Below, piece by piece: positions 46,392 through 54,899 of a stretch of 64,000 bases of DNA. Below the pieces are notes generated by a model that was given only the letters and a program-made list of their open reading frames with translations, did not search any database and was not told the DNA's origin. Every line of letters starts with the position of its first letter. The first letter of the stretch is position 1. The DNA comes from Pantoea rwandensis. Lineage in GTDB: Bacteria; Pseudomonadota; Gammaproteobacteria; Enterobacterales; Enterobacteriaceae. The translations under genes were made by a program, and so were the position numbers. The DNA lies in assembly GCF_000759475.1 (NCBI RefSeq), contig NZ_CP009454.1, forward strand, positions 2,232,001 through 2,296,000, read 5' to 3'.

Positions 46392-47092
46392 TACAAGGTC
46401 CCCGGTGCGGCCAGACGGCACAGTTCCTGCCAGCGGGTTGCCACGCTGGCATCGAGATCGCCATCTTCGGCGCTGAGTTTACAGCCGCCGGGATGCAGTG
46501 AGTTATCGGCGAGCAGTTTCCAGCCGTGCAGATCCAGCGTCGGGCCCAGTGTCTGCTCAATGCGCTGTAAATCATCAGGATGCACGCGCAGCTGCGGCTT
46601 GCCGCTGAACATCGGTTCTTGCTGAATCAGTTGCTGAATCTGGCGCAGCAGGGCGGTGCCATCCACTTGTGTGGCCTGGCCAATCACCGTGCGCGCCGCT
46701 TCCAGCGCCAGCTGCATCAGACGTGAGGCGATGACGCTATCCAGCGCTTCCAGCGTGTGATGGAACTCAGTCACTAACTGCTGCATACGCGCCTGCAAGG
46801 GCGCCTGCTGCTGTTGGGCATCGGCCAGTCCCTGCTGGAAACCGGCGTCGTAACCGTTCTGCTGCGACTCGGCAAAACCCTTTTGATAGCCTTCGCTGTA
46901 GCCTTGCGTCTGTGCATCTTTGCGCATCTGCTGCTGCATGCGCTCCAGCATCTGCTGTTGCTCAGCTTCGGCACTCATTTCGACATCCACAGCCGGCTCT
47001 TCCTGCGGCGGTTCTTCTGCCGCTTTGAAGGTGCTGCCTAAATCATCAGGCTGCCAGCGCTGCCACGCACGGGCGGAAAAGGCATCAGACAT
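46391..47092 (-). CDS. fliH: Flagellar assembly protein FliH
   Basis: FliH regulates FliI and tethers it to FliN. The 233-residue product has a glutamine-rich N-terminal half with the GxxxG-type helix repeats ([22 protein letters not shown], as separate repeats) typical of FliH, and a folded C-terminal half with [18 protein letters not shown] sequence. ATG 47092 overlaps the fliG stop by 8 bp; the frame from 47113 lies in fliG. Confidence 0.94.
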   Translation of the reverse strand: MSDAFSARAWQRWQPDDLGSTFKAAEEPPQEEPAVDVEMSAEAEQQQMLERMQQQMRKDAQTQGYSEGYQKGFAESQQNGYDAGFQQGLADAQQQQAPLQARMQQLVTEFHHTLEALDSVIASRLMQLALEAARTVIGQATQVDGTALLRQIQQLIQQEPMFSGKPQLRVHPDDLQRIEQTLGPTLDLHGWKLLADNSLHPGGCKLSAEDGDLDASVATRWQELCRLAAPGTL

Positions 47093-48077
47093 AAGTTTCC
47101 TCGCCACCACCAATTACCATTTCGCCGGATTCTGCCAGGCGACGGACCACCAGCAGGATCGCTTTCTGTTCGTTCTCCACGGCCGACATACGCACCGGGC
47201 CACGGTTGGCCAGATCGTCGCGCAGGATATCGGCTGCACGCGCTGACATGTTCTTGAGGAACTTCTCGCGCAGCGGCTGTTCGGCACCTTTCAGTGCAAC
47301 CAGCAACTGCTCGGACTCCACTTCCTGCAGCAGGCGCTGGATACTGCGATCGTCCACTTCCACCAGGTTTTCGAACAGGAACATCTCGTCGATGATCTTC
47401 TGTGCCAGCTCGCCGTCGAAGTCGCGTACCGCTTCGATAACCGCCTCTTCCTGCTGCGTTTTCATCAGGTTGATGATTTCGGCTGCGGTTCTCACGCCGC
47501 CCATCTTCGCACGCTTGAGGTTGGTACCATCCAGCAGGCCGTTCAGCACCTCGGTCAGTTCTGCCAGCGCCGCTGGCTGGACACCGCCGAAGGTTGCGAT
47601 ACGCAGCATCACGTCGTGGCGCAGACGTTCGTCGAACAGCGCCAGAATATCCGCAGCCTGGCCACGTTTGAGGTGCACCAGGATGGTGGCGATAATCTGC
47701 GGATGTTCGTCGCGGATAAGATCGGCCGCTGCCTGCGGTTCCATAAAGTTGAGCGTTTCCATGCCGCTGGTGGTCTCGTTTTTCTCGAGAATATCTTCCA
47801 GCAGGCTGGAGGCACGCTCCTCGCCCAGCGCTTTGATCAGCACCGAACGCAGGTAGTCGTTGGAGTTCAGGCTCAGCGCCGCAAACTGCTCGGCATCCGC
47901 TTCAAACTCGCGCAGCACTTCGGTCAGTTGCTTGTGCGACACCTGACGCATCCCCGCCATCGCGGCGCTCAGGTGCTGCACTTCACGCTGGTTGAGATGT
48001 TTGAACACCTCGGCCGCACGCTCTTCGCCAATGGTCATCATCAGAATGGCGCTTTTTTCAGTACCGGTCAGACTCAT
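47085..48077 (-). CDS. fliG: Flagellar motor switch protein FliG
   Basis: FliG joins the MS ring to the C ring and contacts the stator MotA. The 330-residue product has the N-terminal FliF-binding domain ([20 protein letters not shown]), the EHPQI motif (here [11 protein letters not shown]), the GG linker region, and the C-terminal torque helix with [18 protein letters not shown] and [19 protein letters not shown]. It overlaps fliF by 4 bp. Confidence 0.97.
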   Translation of the reverse strand: MSLTGTEKSAILMMTIGEERAAEVFKHLNQREVQHLSAAMAGMRQVSHKQLTEVLREFEADAEQFAALSLNSNDYLRSVLIKALGEERASSLLEDILEKNETTSGMETLNFMEPQAAADLIRDEHPQIIATILVHLKRGQAADILALFDERLRHDVMLRIATFGGVQPAALAELTEVLNGLLDGTNLKRAKMGGVRTAAEIINLMKTQQEEAVIEAVRDFDGELAQKIIDEMFLFENLVEVDDRSIQRLLQEVESEQLLVALKGAEQPLREKFLKNMSARAADILRDDLANRGPVRMSAVENEQKAILLVVRRLAESGEMVIGGGEETYV

Positions 48078-49810
48078 AGTTCTTTACTCATCCATTCGCG
48101 GATAACCAGCGCCACAACGCGCGGATCGTTTTCAGACATATCGCGGATGCGCTGGCTCATCACCTCGGCGCTCATGCGGTTATTCGATTTACGCTCTTGA
48201 TCCAACTCATCTTTACTGAGCTGCACGTTGTAGGCTTCTTCAGATTCCAGCGCTTCCGCACGTGCTGCCGCCGCCTCTGCTGCCGCCTGCTCCTGCGCTT
48301 TCTTACGCATCAGCTGCGGACGAACCAGTTTGCGATACAGGATGAAGGCAACCAACGCCACCAGCAGCCAGCGACCACCGCTCATCAACATGTCGAAGAA
48401 GGCTTGCGATTGCCAGAACGGCAGGTCACCGCCAGACGGCTCAGTCATGTTGAACTGCGAGTTCACCACGTTGACGCTGTCGCCACGATTCTGCGAGTAG
48501 CCCATCGCTTCACGGGTCAGGTCTTCAATCTGTTTGATCTGCTGATCGTTCAGTGCAACGGCTTTGCCTTTGCCGTCATCACGGTAGTTCACCACCACGG
48601 CCACTGACAGACGCTGCACATCGCCGACGTTCACCTTGGTGTGGCGAATGGTGCGGTCCAGCTCGTAGTTCACGGTGTCGTTACGGCTTGAACTGCTCGG
48701 GCCGCTGCTTTGCTGCGTGCTGGTGGTGGTGCCGTTGTTGTTTGCCGCGTTGTTCTGGCCATTAGCATTCTGACCATTGGCATTCTGGCCGTTGGCATTT
48801 TGCTGCTGCGGATTATTAACCGGCGCAGTATTCGCAGGGGCAGGTTGATTCGACAACGCACCCGGCACGCCGCCTGGGTAGGGGCTACCGTTCTGCTGGT
48901 TAGTATTGGTCTGACGCGAGCGAATGGCCGTGCTGTTCGGATCGGCGTTCGGTTTGTACTTCTCGTCAGTTTGTTCGCTGCGGTCAAAGTTGATCTGCGC
49001 TGTCACCTGCGCATGCACATTGCCCTGCCCAACAATCGGATTCAGGATGGCTTCGATACGTTGCTGGTAACGCGCTTCCACTTCAGACGCGTACTTCAGC
49101 TGTGCATCATTCAGGTCACGACCTTCGCTGTCAGAACGGGTCAGCAGGCGACCGGCCTGATCCACCACGGTCACGTTGCCTGGCGGCAGACCGGCGACGC
49201 TGCTCGACACCATATGCTGAATGGCCTGAATCTGGCCTTCATCTAATGCACGACCCGGTTGCAGGTTCAATGTCACGGAGGCCGAAGGCGCTTTCTGCTC
49301 ACGCACGAACAGCGTGGGTTTTGGCATCGCCAGATGCACGCGCGCGCTCTTGACCGGGCCGAGCGTTTCAATGGTGCGGGCCAGCTCACCTTCCAGCGCA
49401 CGCTGGTAGTTGATCTGCTCGCTGAACTGGCTGATGCCGAACTTCTCTTTGTCCATCAGCTCAAAGCCAACAGAGCCACCTTTCGGCAGCCCCTGTTGCG
49501 CCAGGCGCAGACGCAGTTCATGTACCTTATCGGCAGGCACCATCAAGGCACCGCCGTTTTCGGCGAACTGGTAAGGAATGTTCATTTGCGTCAGTTGGGT
49601 AACAATCGCGCCGCCATCCTCATCGGAGAGGTTGTTATAAAGGACGCGATAGTCAGGGGCTTTAGCCCACAGCACCAATGCAAAAACCACTGCGATAGCG
49701 GCAGCGGCAGCAACAATGATAGGAATTCGCGGATTGGCGCGCAGGCGGGCCAGAAGGTCATTCAGACCTTTCTTTGCGGTATCTTGTGTGGCGGCTGCAC
49801 TCGCATTCAT
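48074..49810 (-). CDS. fliF: Flagellar MS-ring protein FliF
   Basis: FliF forms the membrane MS ring on which the flagellum is built. The 578-residue product has two membrane helices (~32-51 and ~465-485), ring-building domains ([39 protein letters not shown]) and the C-terminal FliG-binding tail ([18 protein letters not shown]). It is about 25 residues longer than in E. coli because of an Asn/Gln/Ser-rich insert with three NANGQ units (48753-48797). ATG 49810 has CAGGAA upstream and fits FliF starts; the longer frame to 49930 adds unrelated residues. Confidence 0.96.
   Translation of the reverse strand: MNASAAATQDTAKKGLNDLLARLRANPRIPIIVAAAAAIAVVFALVLWAKAPDYRVLYNNLSDEDGGAIVTQLTQMNIPYQFAENGGALMVPADKVHELRLRLAQQGLPKGGSVGFELMDKEKFGISQFSEQINYQRALEGELARTIETLGPVKSARVHLAMPKPTLFVREQKAPSASVTLNLQPGRALDEGQIQAIQHMVSSSVAGLPPGNVTVVDQAGRLLTRSDSEGRDLNDAQLKYASEVEARYQQRIEAILNPIVGQGNVHAQVTAQINFDRSEQTDEKYKPNADPNSTAIRSRQTNTNQQNGSPYPGGVPGALSNQPAPANTAPVNNPQQQNANGQNANGQNANGQNNAANNNGTTTSTQQSSGPSSSSRNDTVNYELDRTIRHTKVNVGDVQRLSVAVVVNYRDDGKGKAVALNDQQIKQIEDLTREAMGYSQNRGDSVNVVNSQFNMTEPSGGDLPFWQSQAFFDMLMSGGRWLLVALVAFILYRKLVRPQLMRKKAQEQAAAEAAAARAEALESEEAYNVQLSKDELDQERKSNNRMSAEVMSQRIRDMSENDPRVVALVIREWMSKEL
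48753..48797 (-). repeat. Three tandem 15-bp units in fliF
   Basis: Three copies of a 15-bp unit (plus-strand form TTCTGGCCATTAGCA) encode the pentapeptide NANGQ in the loop of the second ring domain. Only 1-2 bases differ between copies. Confidence 0.8.
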
Positions 49811-50045
49811 GACCGATTCCTGCCTGACATAATTGACCGGGTAAGTTGTGGTGACAAAACAGACTCCCTGAAGCAACGTCTTAAATGAAATTCCAATCTT
49901 ATGGCTGGCATTATTGATGAATCGGGTCACTTCGATGGCTGGATAAGCTGGGTTTTTTACGTTTATTTAGCGCCTTTGTCCTATTGACAGTGTGTTAACT
50001 TTTGCAGCGTGAAAATTTAAACCCTTCTTTAATGAGGTACAGGCA

Positions 50046-50357
50046 ATGTCGATTCAGGCAATTGATGGTGTGTTGCAGCAGCTGCAGTTAACGTCGTTAC
50101 AGGCCAGCGGCAAGCAGGCCGAGTCAACCAATCAGGTAGATTTTGGTGCCACCATGAAAGCCGCACTGGATAAGATCAGCGACACGCAAACCGCGGCTCG
50201 CACCCAGGCGCAGGATTTTGAAATGGGCAAACCGGGCATCCAGTTAAACGATGTGATGGTCGATCTGCAGAAATCCTCCATTTCCATGCAAATGGGGATT
50301 CAGGTGCGTAACAAACTGGTCTCGGCGTACACCGATATCATGAATATGCAGGTGTAG
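50046..50357 (+). CDS. fliE: Flagellar hook-basal body protein FliE
   Basis: FliE joins the MS ring to the rod. The 103-residue product has the conserved C-terminal half [40 protein letters not shown] (recognised across residues ~62-103). It is divergent from fliF across 235 bp, the usual enterobacterial arrangement, and that gap should hold the FlhDC-dependent class II promoters of both, though I could not place them. Confidence 0.96.
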   Translation: MSIQAIDGVLQQLQLTSLQASGKQAESTNQVDFGATMKAALDKISDTQTAARTQAQDFEMGKPGIQLNDVMVDLQKSSISMQMGIQVRNKLVSAYTDIMNMQV

Positions 50358-50466
50358 TAGCGGCACAGATTGTTGCGGTGTCAGGCGGGAAAGCATTTAT
50401 CTTTTTCAGTAACAGCGGCATGATGCTGGCCTGACACACAGCGTATATCGAGAAGAGGATTCTCAC

Positions 50467-51174
50467 GTGAAGCCCACCCTGCTGCTGCTGATGGCAACGA
50501 TCTTGCTATCCGGCTGTGATAATAAAAATGCGGACTTTGCACCGCAGATGAAAAATTACGCTTACCTCTATCAGTTCGAAGCCATTCCCGGCAAAGTCAA
50601 AAGCACTCATCAGCGCCTGTTTAGCGCCGATGACACGCCAATCTTTGATGTCGATATCGCGTTCGATGGGCAAGGCTGTATTTCCCATGTGAAATCGATC
50701 GATAAAGCCGGAGAGATCACCGAAGTGACGCGGGAAGGTGATAAACTGACTGGCACTGAGAACGGCCAGGATGTGGTCGTCACGCTGAATAAGCAGTGCG
50801 CGCTATTAAAAAAAGTCACGCCCACCATGACGGTGGATATTGGCTATAACGAACAGGGTTGGGTCGATCAAATCTCCTCTCCCGCCTCTGATGTTAAATT
50901 CCATCTGACCTACAATAACGTCGGTGATATGACGCTGTTAAGTATTAAGAAGGGCGATGAGGAAGTTTCACGCGCCAGTGCCAAACATGATACGGACGCG
51001 AAAAAGATATCCGACGTGGTCACGACGGTGCAAAGAAACGAGCAGAGCAAGACGGTCACCACCCAGTGCCAATATAAGAATGATGTCCCTTTCCGTTGCG
51101 ACACCGTAACCACCGACGCCGCAGGGCAAGTGACGGATAGGCAGTACGGCACCATAGATGTCACCTATTATTGA
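50467..51174 (+). CDS. Lipoprotein resembling YnfC (UPF0257)
   Basis: The 235-residue product starts with a lipoprotein signal (LLSGC, acylated Cys at residue 17) followed by Asp, which would keep it in the inner membrane under the +2 rule. The C-terminal part (CQYKNDVPFRCDTVTTD ending in TIDVTYY) resembles E. coli YnfC, ending in NTIDYY with the same Cys spacing. The start is GTG 50467 with AAGAGG upstream. The function is unknown. It is the first gene of the accessory block beyond fliE and has its own terminator. Confidence 0.72.
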   Translation: MKPTLLLLMATILLSGCDNKNADFAPQMKNYAYLYQFEAIPGKVKSTHQRLFSADDTPIFDVDIAFDGQGCISHVKSIDKAGEITEVTREGDKLTGTENGQDVVVTLNKQCALLKKVTPTMTVDIGYNEQGWVDQISSPASDVKFHLTYNNVGDMTLLSIKKGDEEVSRASAKHDTDAKKISDVVTTVQRNEQSKTVTTQCQYKNDVPFRCDTVTTDAAGQVTDRQYGTIDVTYY

Positions 51175-51184
51175 TGCCTGAGTA

Positions 51185-51207
51185 AGCCGCAAATGCGGCT
51201 TTTTTTA
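51185..51207 (+). terminator. Terminator of the YnfC-like gene
   Basis: AGCCGC and GCGGCT around AAAT are followed by seven T. Confidence 0.88.
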
Positions 51208-51403
51208 CGCCGTTAATATCGGCGTCGATAAGCGAAGCGCTAAATAAAACAATAACTTACTGATCAAATACGCCTTCGGTATGATAGAGTGTGCCAGTCA
51301 GGAAAGCATTCTTCAGAGCAGGGAACTCGGTGTGCAACATGCGCATCACGCGAGGCGTTGAGGAGTGTTGAGTAAGGGCTGCAGCGACAAGAAGCGTGTA
51401 AGA

Positions 51404-51586
51404 ATGAAAGAAGGTTATTACTGGGTTAGAGATAAAGATAATCCACCAGAAGTCTGGCGATATATAAAGCAGTTTGGCTGGTATCGTCCCTGCGTTGCCG
51501 TGCCCATCACGTTAAGCTCTTTTAAGTTAATGAATTACCAGGTCATCAGCGATCGATTATTACCACCGGGTTATTTCCCGCTTTAA
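51404..51586 (+). CDS. Small hypothetical protein, 60 residues
   Basis: The family is not recognised. The product is aromatic and proline-rich (EGYYWVRDKDNPPEVWRYI, LLPPGYFPL at the end) and looks like a compact soluble domain. The ribosome site before ATG 51404 is weak; a longer frame from TTG 51365 is possible. A terminator (51593-51616) follows at once, which supports a real short unit. Confidence 0.5.
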   Translation: MKEGYYWVRDKDNPPEVWRYIKQFGWYRPCVAVPITLSSFKLMNYQVISDRLLPPGYFPL

Positions 51587-51592
51587 ATTAAA

Positions 51593-51616
51593 AAACCGCC
51601 GGCTGATGGGCGGTTT
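51593..51616. terminator. Terminator between convergent genes
   Basis: AAACCGCC and GGCGGTTT form an 8-bp stem flanked by an A-run on the left and TTTTT on the right. It can serve both the small gene and the convergent bluF. Confidence 0.8.
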
Positions 51617-51632
51617 TTGTCATTTCTGGGGC

Positions 51633-52847
51633 TCAGGACTTAATTTCCGGCCAGGCGATGGCCGGGAAGCCGTTTAACTGCGGACGGGCGAACAAATATC
51701 CCTGGAACTGGCTAATGCCCGCGGCTTCCAGCCACATCCACTCTTCCGCTTTCTCCACGCCTTCGGCGATGACCGCAATTTCCAGCGAGTTACAGCACTT
51801 AATGATGGCATGCAAAATGGCCTGTTTAGGACCGCTTTTGTGCACATCGCTGATCAACTCACGATCAATCTTAATTTTGTCCGGCTGGAATTTGGATAAT
51901 AGTGACAGGCCAGCAAAGCCCGCGCCGAAATCATCCAATGCCAGACTGATACCCGCCGATTTCAGTTTACGCACCTGTGCCGCAAACTCATCGGTGCGCG
52001 AGATGATCTCATTTTCAGTGACTTCAACAATCACCTGCTCGGGTACCAAACCATTGGCTTCAATCTGCGTCAGCAGAAACTCCACCGCATCAGGAACCGT
52101 GACCAAAGACATTGGCAGCAGGTTAATGGAGATACTGTGTTCGCCAATACCTAACTTTTTCGCCAGTTCGAACGCCAGCTTTTTAGACTGAATATCCGCT
52201 TGATAAACAGCCTCGCCACCAAAGGCAGAAAAGTACTCGCCAGGTGAACCGCCATTCGGGGTGCGGATTAACGCCTCATATGACGCCACGCGGCGTGCAA
52301 ACGGATCGATAATCGGCTGAAAGGCAAAGTGGCACTCTTTCAGTGAGTCAATGACTTCATCCTGAAGGGTACGAGAGGGCTCATCCGCAATGAATTCCCA
52401 GGTGCTGGCTGCGGGGATTTCAAAGTAGTTTTCTTTATCACGAGCGATTACAAAGGTGCGCAGGAATTGCAATGCGCGATCATCGTAGGTCAGCTGATAG
52501 CGCGAGGTACCTTTGTCTAACACGGCTTGTAGCACCATGGATTTATCATGCTCGCGTAAATCAAACAGCTCCATCCCCACTTTGCCGAAGCGGCGAGCGG
52601 GAGCAAAGTCATGCATTAACTCCACCAGATTGTGGTGGCGGGCGTCCTGGCAAATGCGATCATAAATACCCTGCACAGCATCACGGGGCCCTTCAAGTAA
52701 CTGGAAGAAGTGCAGTCCATCAAAAAGCAGAATGCCTGTGACATCGTGCGAACTGTTTTTGTTATTCGCTTTTGTCACCATGTCCTCAAGGGTTTTGATA
52801 GGTACGTGGTCATGGAGGTGACTGCGATAAATAATGGTGGTCAGCAT
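51633..52847 (-). CDS. bluF: Blue-light sensor BluF with an apparently active EAL domain
   Basis: This 404-residue protein pairs a BLUF flavin domain (residues 1-~95; flavin-contacting Y7, N31 and Q49 present) with an EAL c-di-GMP phosphodiesterase domain (~165-400). It follows E. coli BluF (YcgF) along its length. In E. coli the EAL part is degenerate and acts by binding the repressor BluR. Here the catalytic set is complete: EAL at 191-193, N242, the EVTE motif at 275-278, DDFGAG at 305-310, K324/K326, AEGVE at 361-365 and QGYLF at 382-386. A light-controlled phosphodiesterase is therefore likely. No bluR gene is adjacent. Confidence 0.93.
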   Translation of the reverse strand: MLTTIIYRSHLHDHVPIKTLEDMVTKANNKNSSHDVTGILLFDGLHFFQLLEGPRDAVQGIYDRICQDARHHNLVELMHDFAPARRFGKVGMELFDLREHDKSMVLQAVLDKGTSRYQLTYDDRALQFLRTFVIARDKENYFEIPAASTWEFIADEPSRTLQDEVIDSLKECHFAFQPIIDPFARRVASYEALIRTPNGGSPGEYFSAFGGEAVYQADIQSKKLAFELAKKLGIGEHSISINLLPMSLVTVPDAVEFLLTQIEANGLVPEQVIVEVTENEIISRTDEFAAQVRKLKSAGISLALDDFGAGFAGLSLLSKFQPDKIKIDRELISDVHKSGPKQAILHAIIKCCNSLEIAVIAEGVEKAEEWMWLEAAGISQFQGYLFARPQLNGFPAIAWPEIKS

Positions 52848-53094
52848 AGCGATTGTCCGGACAGCTTATTATTGTGGGGCCTACAGTAGCAGGCCTGGGG
52901 CGGGGGCTGTCCACCAATATAGACTCGAACCGTAAACTATTTTCCAATTAATGAGCTAACCGAAACGGCTAGCGAAAGGGCGTCAAATCGAATTGTTAAT
53001 TAATTGCACTGGGGGAGTATCTACGATAAATAATTTCGATTGAATGGATAAATAAAAAGCGTATCTTGGCCCTCGTTAACCAGAGGTGAGCATA

Positions 53095-53343
53095 ATGTTA
53101 CGCGACTATTTAAAGATTGATGATAGCGACCGTTTAGTTGAACAGAGCGTATTAAGACTCAACAACCGCGGTCAGGAAGATGTCACTGAATGGCATATTG
53201 TTAGCGTAGACGGCAAGCAAAAAGGCAGCGTGACGCTGTTCGACAAGCTCTGCAATCGCCGCTCATATTGCGTTAATTATCGCATTACGCAGAAGGATGT
53301 GCACGGGAGGGTTGTCGTCGATCATCTGACCGACGTTTTGTAA
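53095..53343 (+). CDS. Hypothetical protein, 82 residues
   Basis: The family is not recognised. It is a small soluble protein, probably beta-rich (DVTEWHIVSVDGKQKGSVTLFD, then RRSYCVNYRITQKDVHGRVV as a second sheet). ATG 53095 has the excellent site GAGGTGA just upstream, and a terminator follows at 53370. It is a self-contained unit between bluF and the repressor gene. Confidence 0.65.
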   Translation: MLRDYLKIDDSDRLVEQSVLRLNNRGQEDVTEWHIVSVDGKQKGSVTLFDKLCNRRSYCVNYRITQKDVHGRVVVDHLTDVL

Positions 53344-53369
53344 TAATTGCCGTAGTTTTGATTGTTTTG

Positions 53370-53392
53370 ACCCGCTCATAGGCGGGTTTTTT
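53370..53392. terminator. Terminator between convergent genes
   Basis: ACCCGC and GCGGGT around TCATAG are followed by TTTTT on the plus strand. Confidence 0.8.
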
Positions 53393-53400
53393 GCATTCTG

Positions 53401-54048
53401 TTACCTGACGCGATAGCGGCGCATTTCCATCATAGTTCCGATTAATTCAATCTTTTTCTCAGACGATGTCTGCACAGGAAAATCCTCATTCAACGGTCGT
53501 AACGAGAAAATTTGTTCGTCGTGCTGTTCAGTCATCAGGCGATAAATACGTACCAGAACCTCGCTATTGATGTGCGCCAACACCACATCACCCGGTTGCG
53601 GCGCAACCGCTGGGTCGAAAATCAGCGTATCGCCGGGTCGGTAGTCAGGTTGCATCGCGGCATCATCCAGAGTGATCGCCAACGCCGATTCACTCAGTTT
53701 GCTATCGCTATAGAGAAAGCGGGTTGCCTGCTGCTGAATCAATAAGCGCTGCTCCTGCATCCATGCTGCCGCTTGTGTCAGAGTGATCAACGGCAGGGCG
53801 CTGACGTCACTGACTTTAGACGGGGTGGTAAACACCTCGCCCTCACCATCAATAATCCATGCGGCAGTACATTGCAGCAGTTCTGCCAGCCTTAACAGAT
53901 TCTCGCCACGCGGAAGGGTCTCGTCCTTTTCCCATTGTGAAACAGCAACGTGTGACACGCCAATGCCGCTTGCCACCCCTTGCTGTGTCAGCTTCAGGTT
54001 TTTACGACGGCTGCGGATGCGCTCACCCACAGATTCTTTTTTCATCAT
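53401..54048 (-). CDS. CI-like repressor (XRE helix-turn-helix plus S24-like domain) without cleavage dyad
   Basis: This 215-residue protein is built like phage CI/C2 repressors: an XRE helix-turn-helix (residues ~8-60, GVASGIGVSHVAVSQWEKDE), a linker, and an S24/LexA-type C-terminal domain (~120-210, DYRPGDTLIFDP, QPGDVVLAHI). The catalytic Ser of the DSM motif is replaced (DAAMQP, A131) and the catalytic Lys is Arg (VRIYR, R167). No Ala-Gly cleavage pair is seen in the linker. It should bind operators but not self-cleave with RecA. It faces the three-gene operon at 54193 across paired palindromes. Phage origin is likely. Confidence 0.88.
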   Translation of the reverse strand: MMKKESVGERIRSRRKNLKLTQQGVASGIGVSHVAVSQWEKDETLPRGENLLRLAELLQCTAAWIIDGEGEVFTTPSKVSDVSALPLITLTQAAAWMQEQRLLIQQQATRFLYSDSKLSESALAITLDDAAMQPDYRPGDTLIFDPAVAPQPGDVVLAHINSEVLVRIYRLMTEQHDEQIFSLRPLNEDFPVQTSSEKKIELIGTMMEMRRYRVR

Positions 54049-54072
54049 CTTGACAACTCCTCTGTGTTTTAC

Positions 54073-54114
54073 TTAAGTATACTTAAATTCATTAATTAAA
54101 GTAAACTTAAATTC
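54073..54114. promoter_or_regulatory. Paired operators between the repressor gene and the three-gene operon
   Basis: TTAAGTATACTTAA (54073-54086) is a perfect palindrome, and TTAAAGTAAACTTAA (54096-54110) is a close copy; their right halves repeat at a 24-bp interval (GTATACTTAAATTC and GTAAACTTAAATTC). This is the usual layout of a repressor's operators in a divergent promoter. Binding by the adjacent CI-like protein is inferred. Confidence 0.65.
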
Positions 54115-54118
54115 TGAT

Positions 54119-54176
54119 GTTGGCCGCATAGCTGGCAAGGGCGGCCAACATGTTCCTCAGGCGGATCCCTTGCCAG
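54119..54176 (+). promoter_or_regulatory. Leader with two competing inverted repeats
   Basis: GTTGGCCGC (54119-54127) pairs with GCGGCCAAC (54141-54149); CTGGCAAGGG (54132-54141) pairs with CCCTTGCCAG (54167-54176). The left arm of the second lies in the loop of the first, so they exclude each other or form a pseudoknot. The second ends 6 bp before the ribosome site of the first gene in the operon. Confidence 0.45.
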
Positions 54177-54192
54177 TTAAGAGAGGTGAGGC

Positions 54193-54582
54193 ATGGAAAG
54201 TAGTTTGGTGACCAGCGTCGGTGCGCTGCTTCTCGGTGGCGGTGCGGCAGCTGTGTTCTGGAAACCCTTAATGGCAGGCATCGCGGCCATCGTCACCAGC
54301 AATCGCGCCGGCGGCGAGATCATCACCAGCTACAAAGAGCAGGTGATGCTTCTCAAAGAGAGCCATGCGCTGATGCGCCAGGAGAATGATGACCTGCGTA
54401 TTCGCCACGACAAAAACCTGCGGCGCATCTCTTCGCTGGAGACCGATCTACGGCTGATAAAGAACGCGTTGGGCATTCTGTTAGCCACCACGGAATCTGA
54501 TCATAGCGATAAATTCCGCAGTCAGATCAATCAACTGATCACCACCTTAGAGGAGAGTCGCGATGGTGCAGATAAACAGTGA
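54193..54582 (+). CDS. Membrane-anchored coiled-coil protein, 129 residues
   Basis: The family is not recognised. A glycine/alanine-rich N-terminal membrane segment (residues ~5-35) leads to a charged helical region with coiled-coil pattern (YKEQVMLLKESHALMRQEN, SLETDLRLIKNALGIL) and an acidic tail. GAGGTGAGG precedes ATG 54193. It is the first gene of an operon divergent from the CI-like repressor and its end overlaps the next gene by 20 bp. Size and topology recall phage accessory membrane proteins, but no specific match can be claimed. Confidence 0.7.
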   Translation: MESSLVTSVGALLLGGGAAAVFWKPLMAGIAAIVTSNRAGGEIITSYKEQVMLLKESHALMRQENDDLRIRHDKNLRRISSLETDLRLIKNALGILLATTESDHSDKFRSQINQLITTLEESRDGADKQ

Positions 54583-54892
54583 GTTTTCAGTGCGAGGCCA
54601 CCGGCGTCAGCTACTGCTAGGCGGCCTGCTGCTGATGCTGTCGCTGCTGTGTGTGGCGATGACGATTATGTTCGTGTTCGTGAATAACAGCGCCAATCGC
54701 CGGGTGGAAGACATTCGCCAGCAGTACCGTGCGATTTCGGACCGGAGGGAAGCGCGGGTGGCCGAACTGACCAGCCAGTTAGTGACGTTGCAGAAAAAAC
54801 TCGATGGCTTGCCGAATCGCACCGCGAACAAAACGGCGGACAAAGTGAAGCAGGTGGTGGGGGAGGACGCGCCGCCCGAATCGACGCATTAA
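54563..54892 (+). CDS. Membrane-anchored coiled-coil protein, 109 residues
   Basis: The family is not recognised. After a short basic N-terminus there is one strong membrane helix (residues ~17-40, LLLGGLLLMLSLLCVAMTIM) and then a charged coiled coil (RRVEDIRQQY, ARVAELTSQLVTLQKKLDGL) and an acidic end. The topology resembles phage Rz-type spanins and other single-pass coiled-coil proteins, without a diagnostic motif. It overlaps the previous gene by 20 bp and ends 7 bp before the next start, so the three are translated together. Confidence 0.7.
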   Translation: MVQINSEFSVRGHRRQLLLGGLLLMLSLLCVAMTIMFVFVNNSANRRVEDIRQQYRAISDRREARVAELTSQLVTLQKKLDGLPNRTANKTADKVKQVVGEDAPPESTH

Positions 54893-54899
54893 GGAGGCC

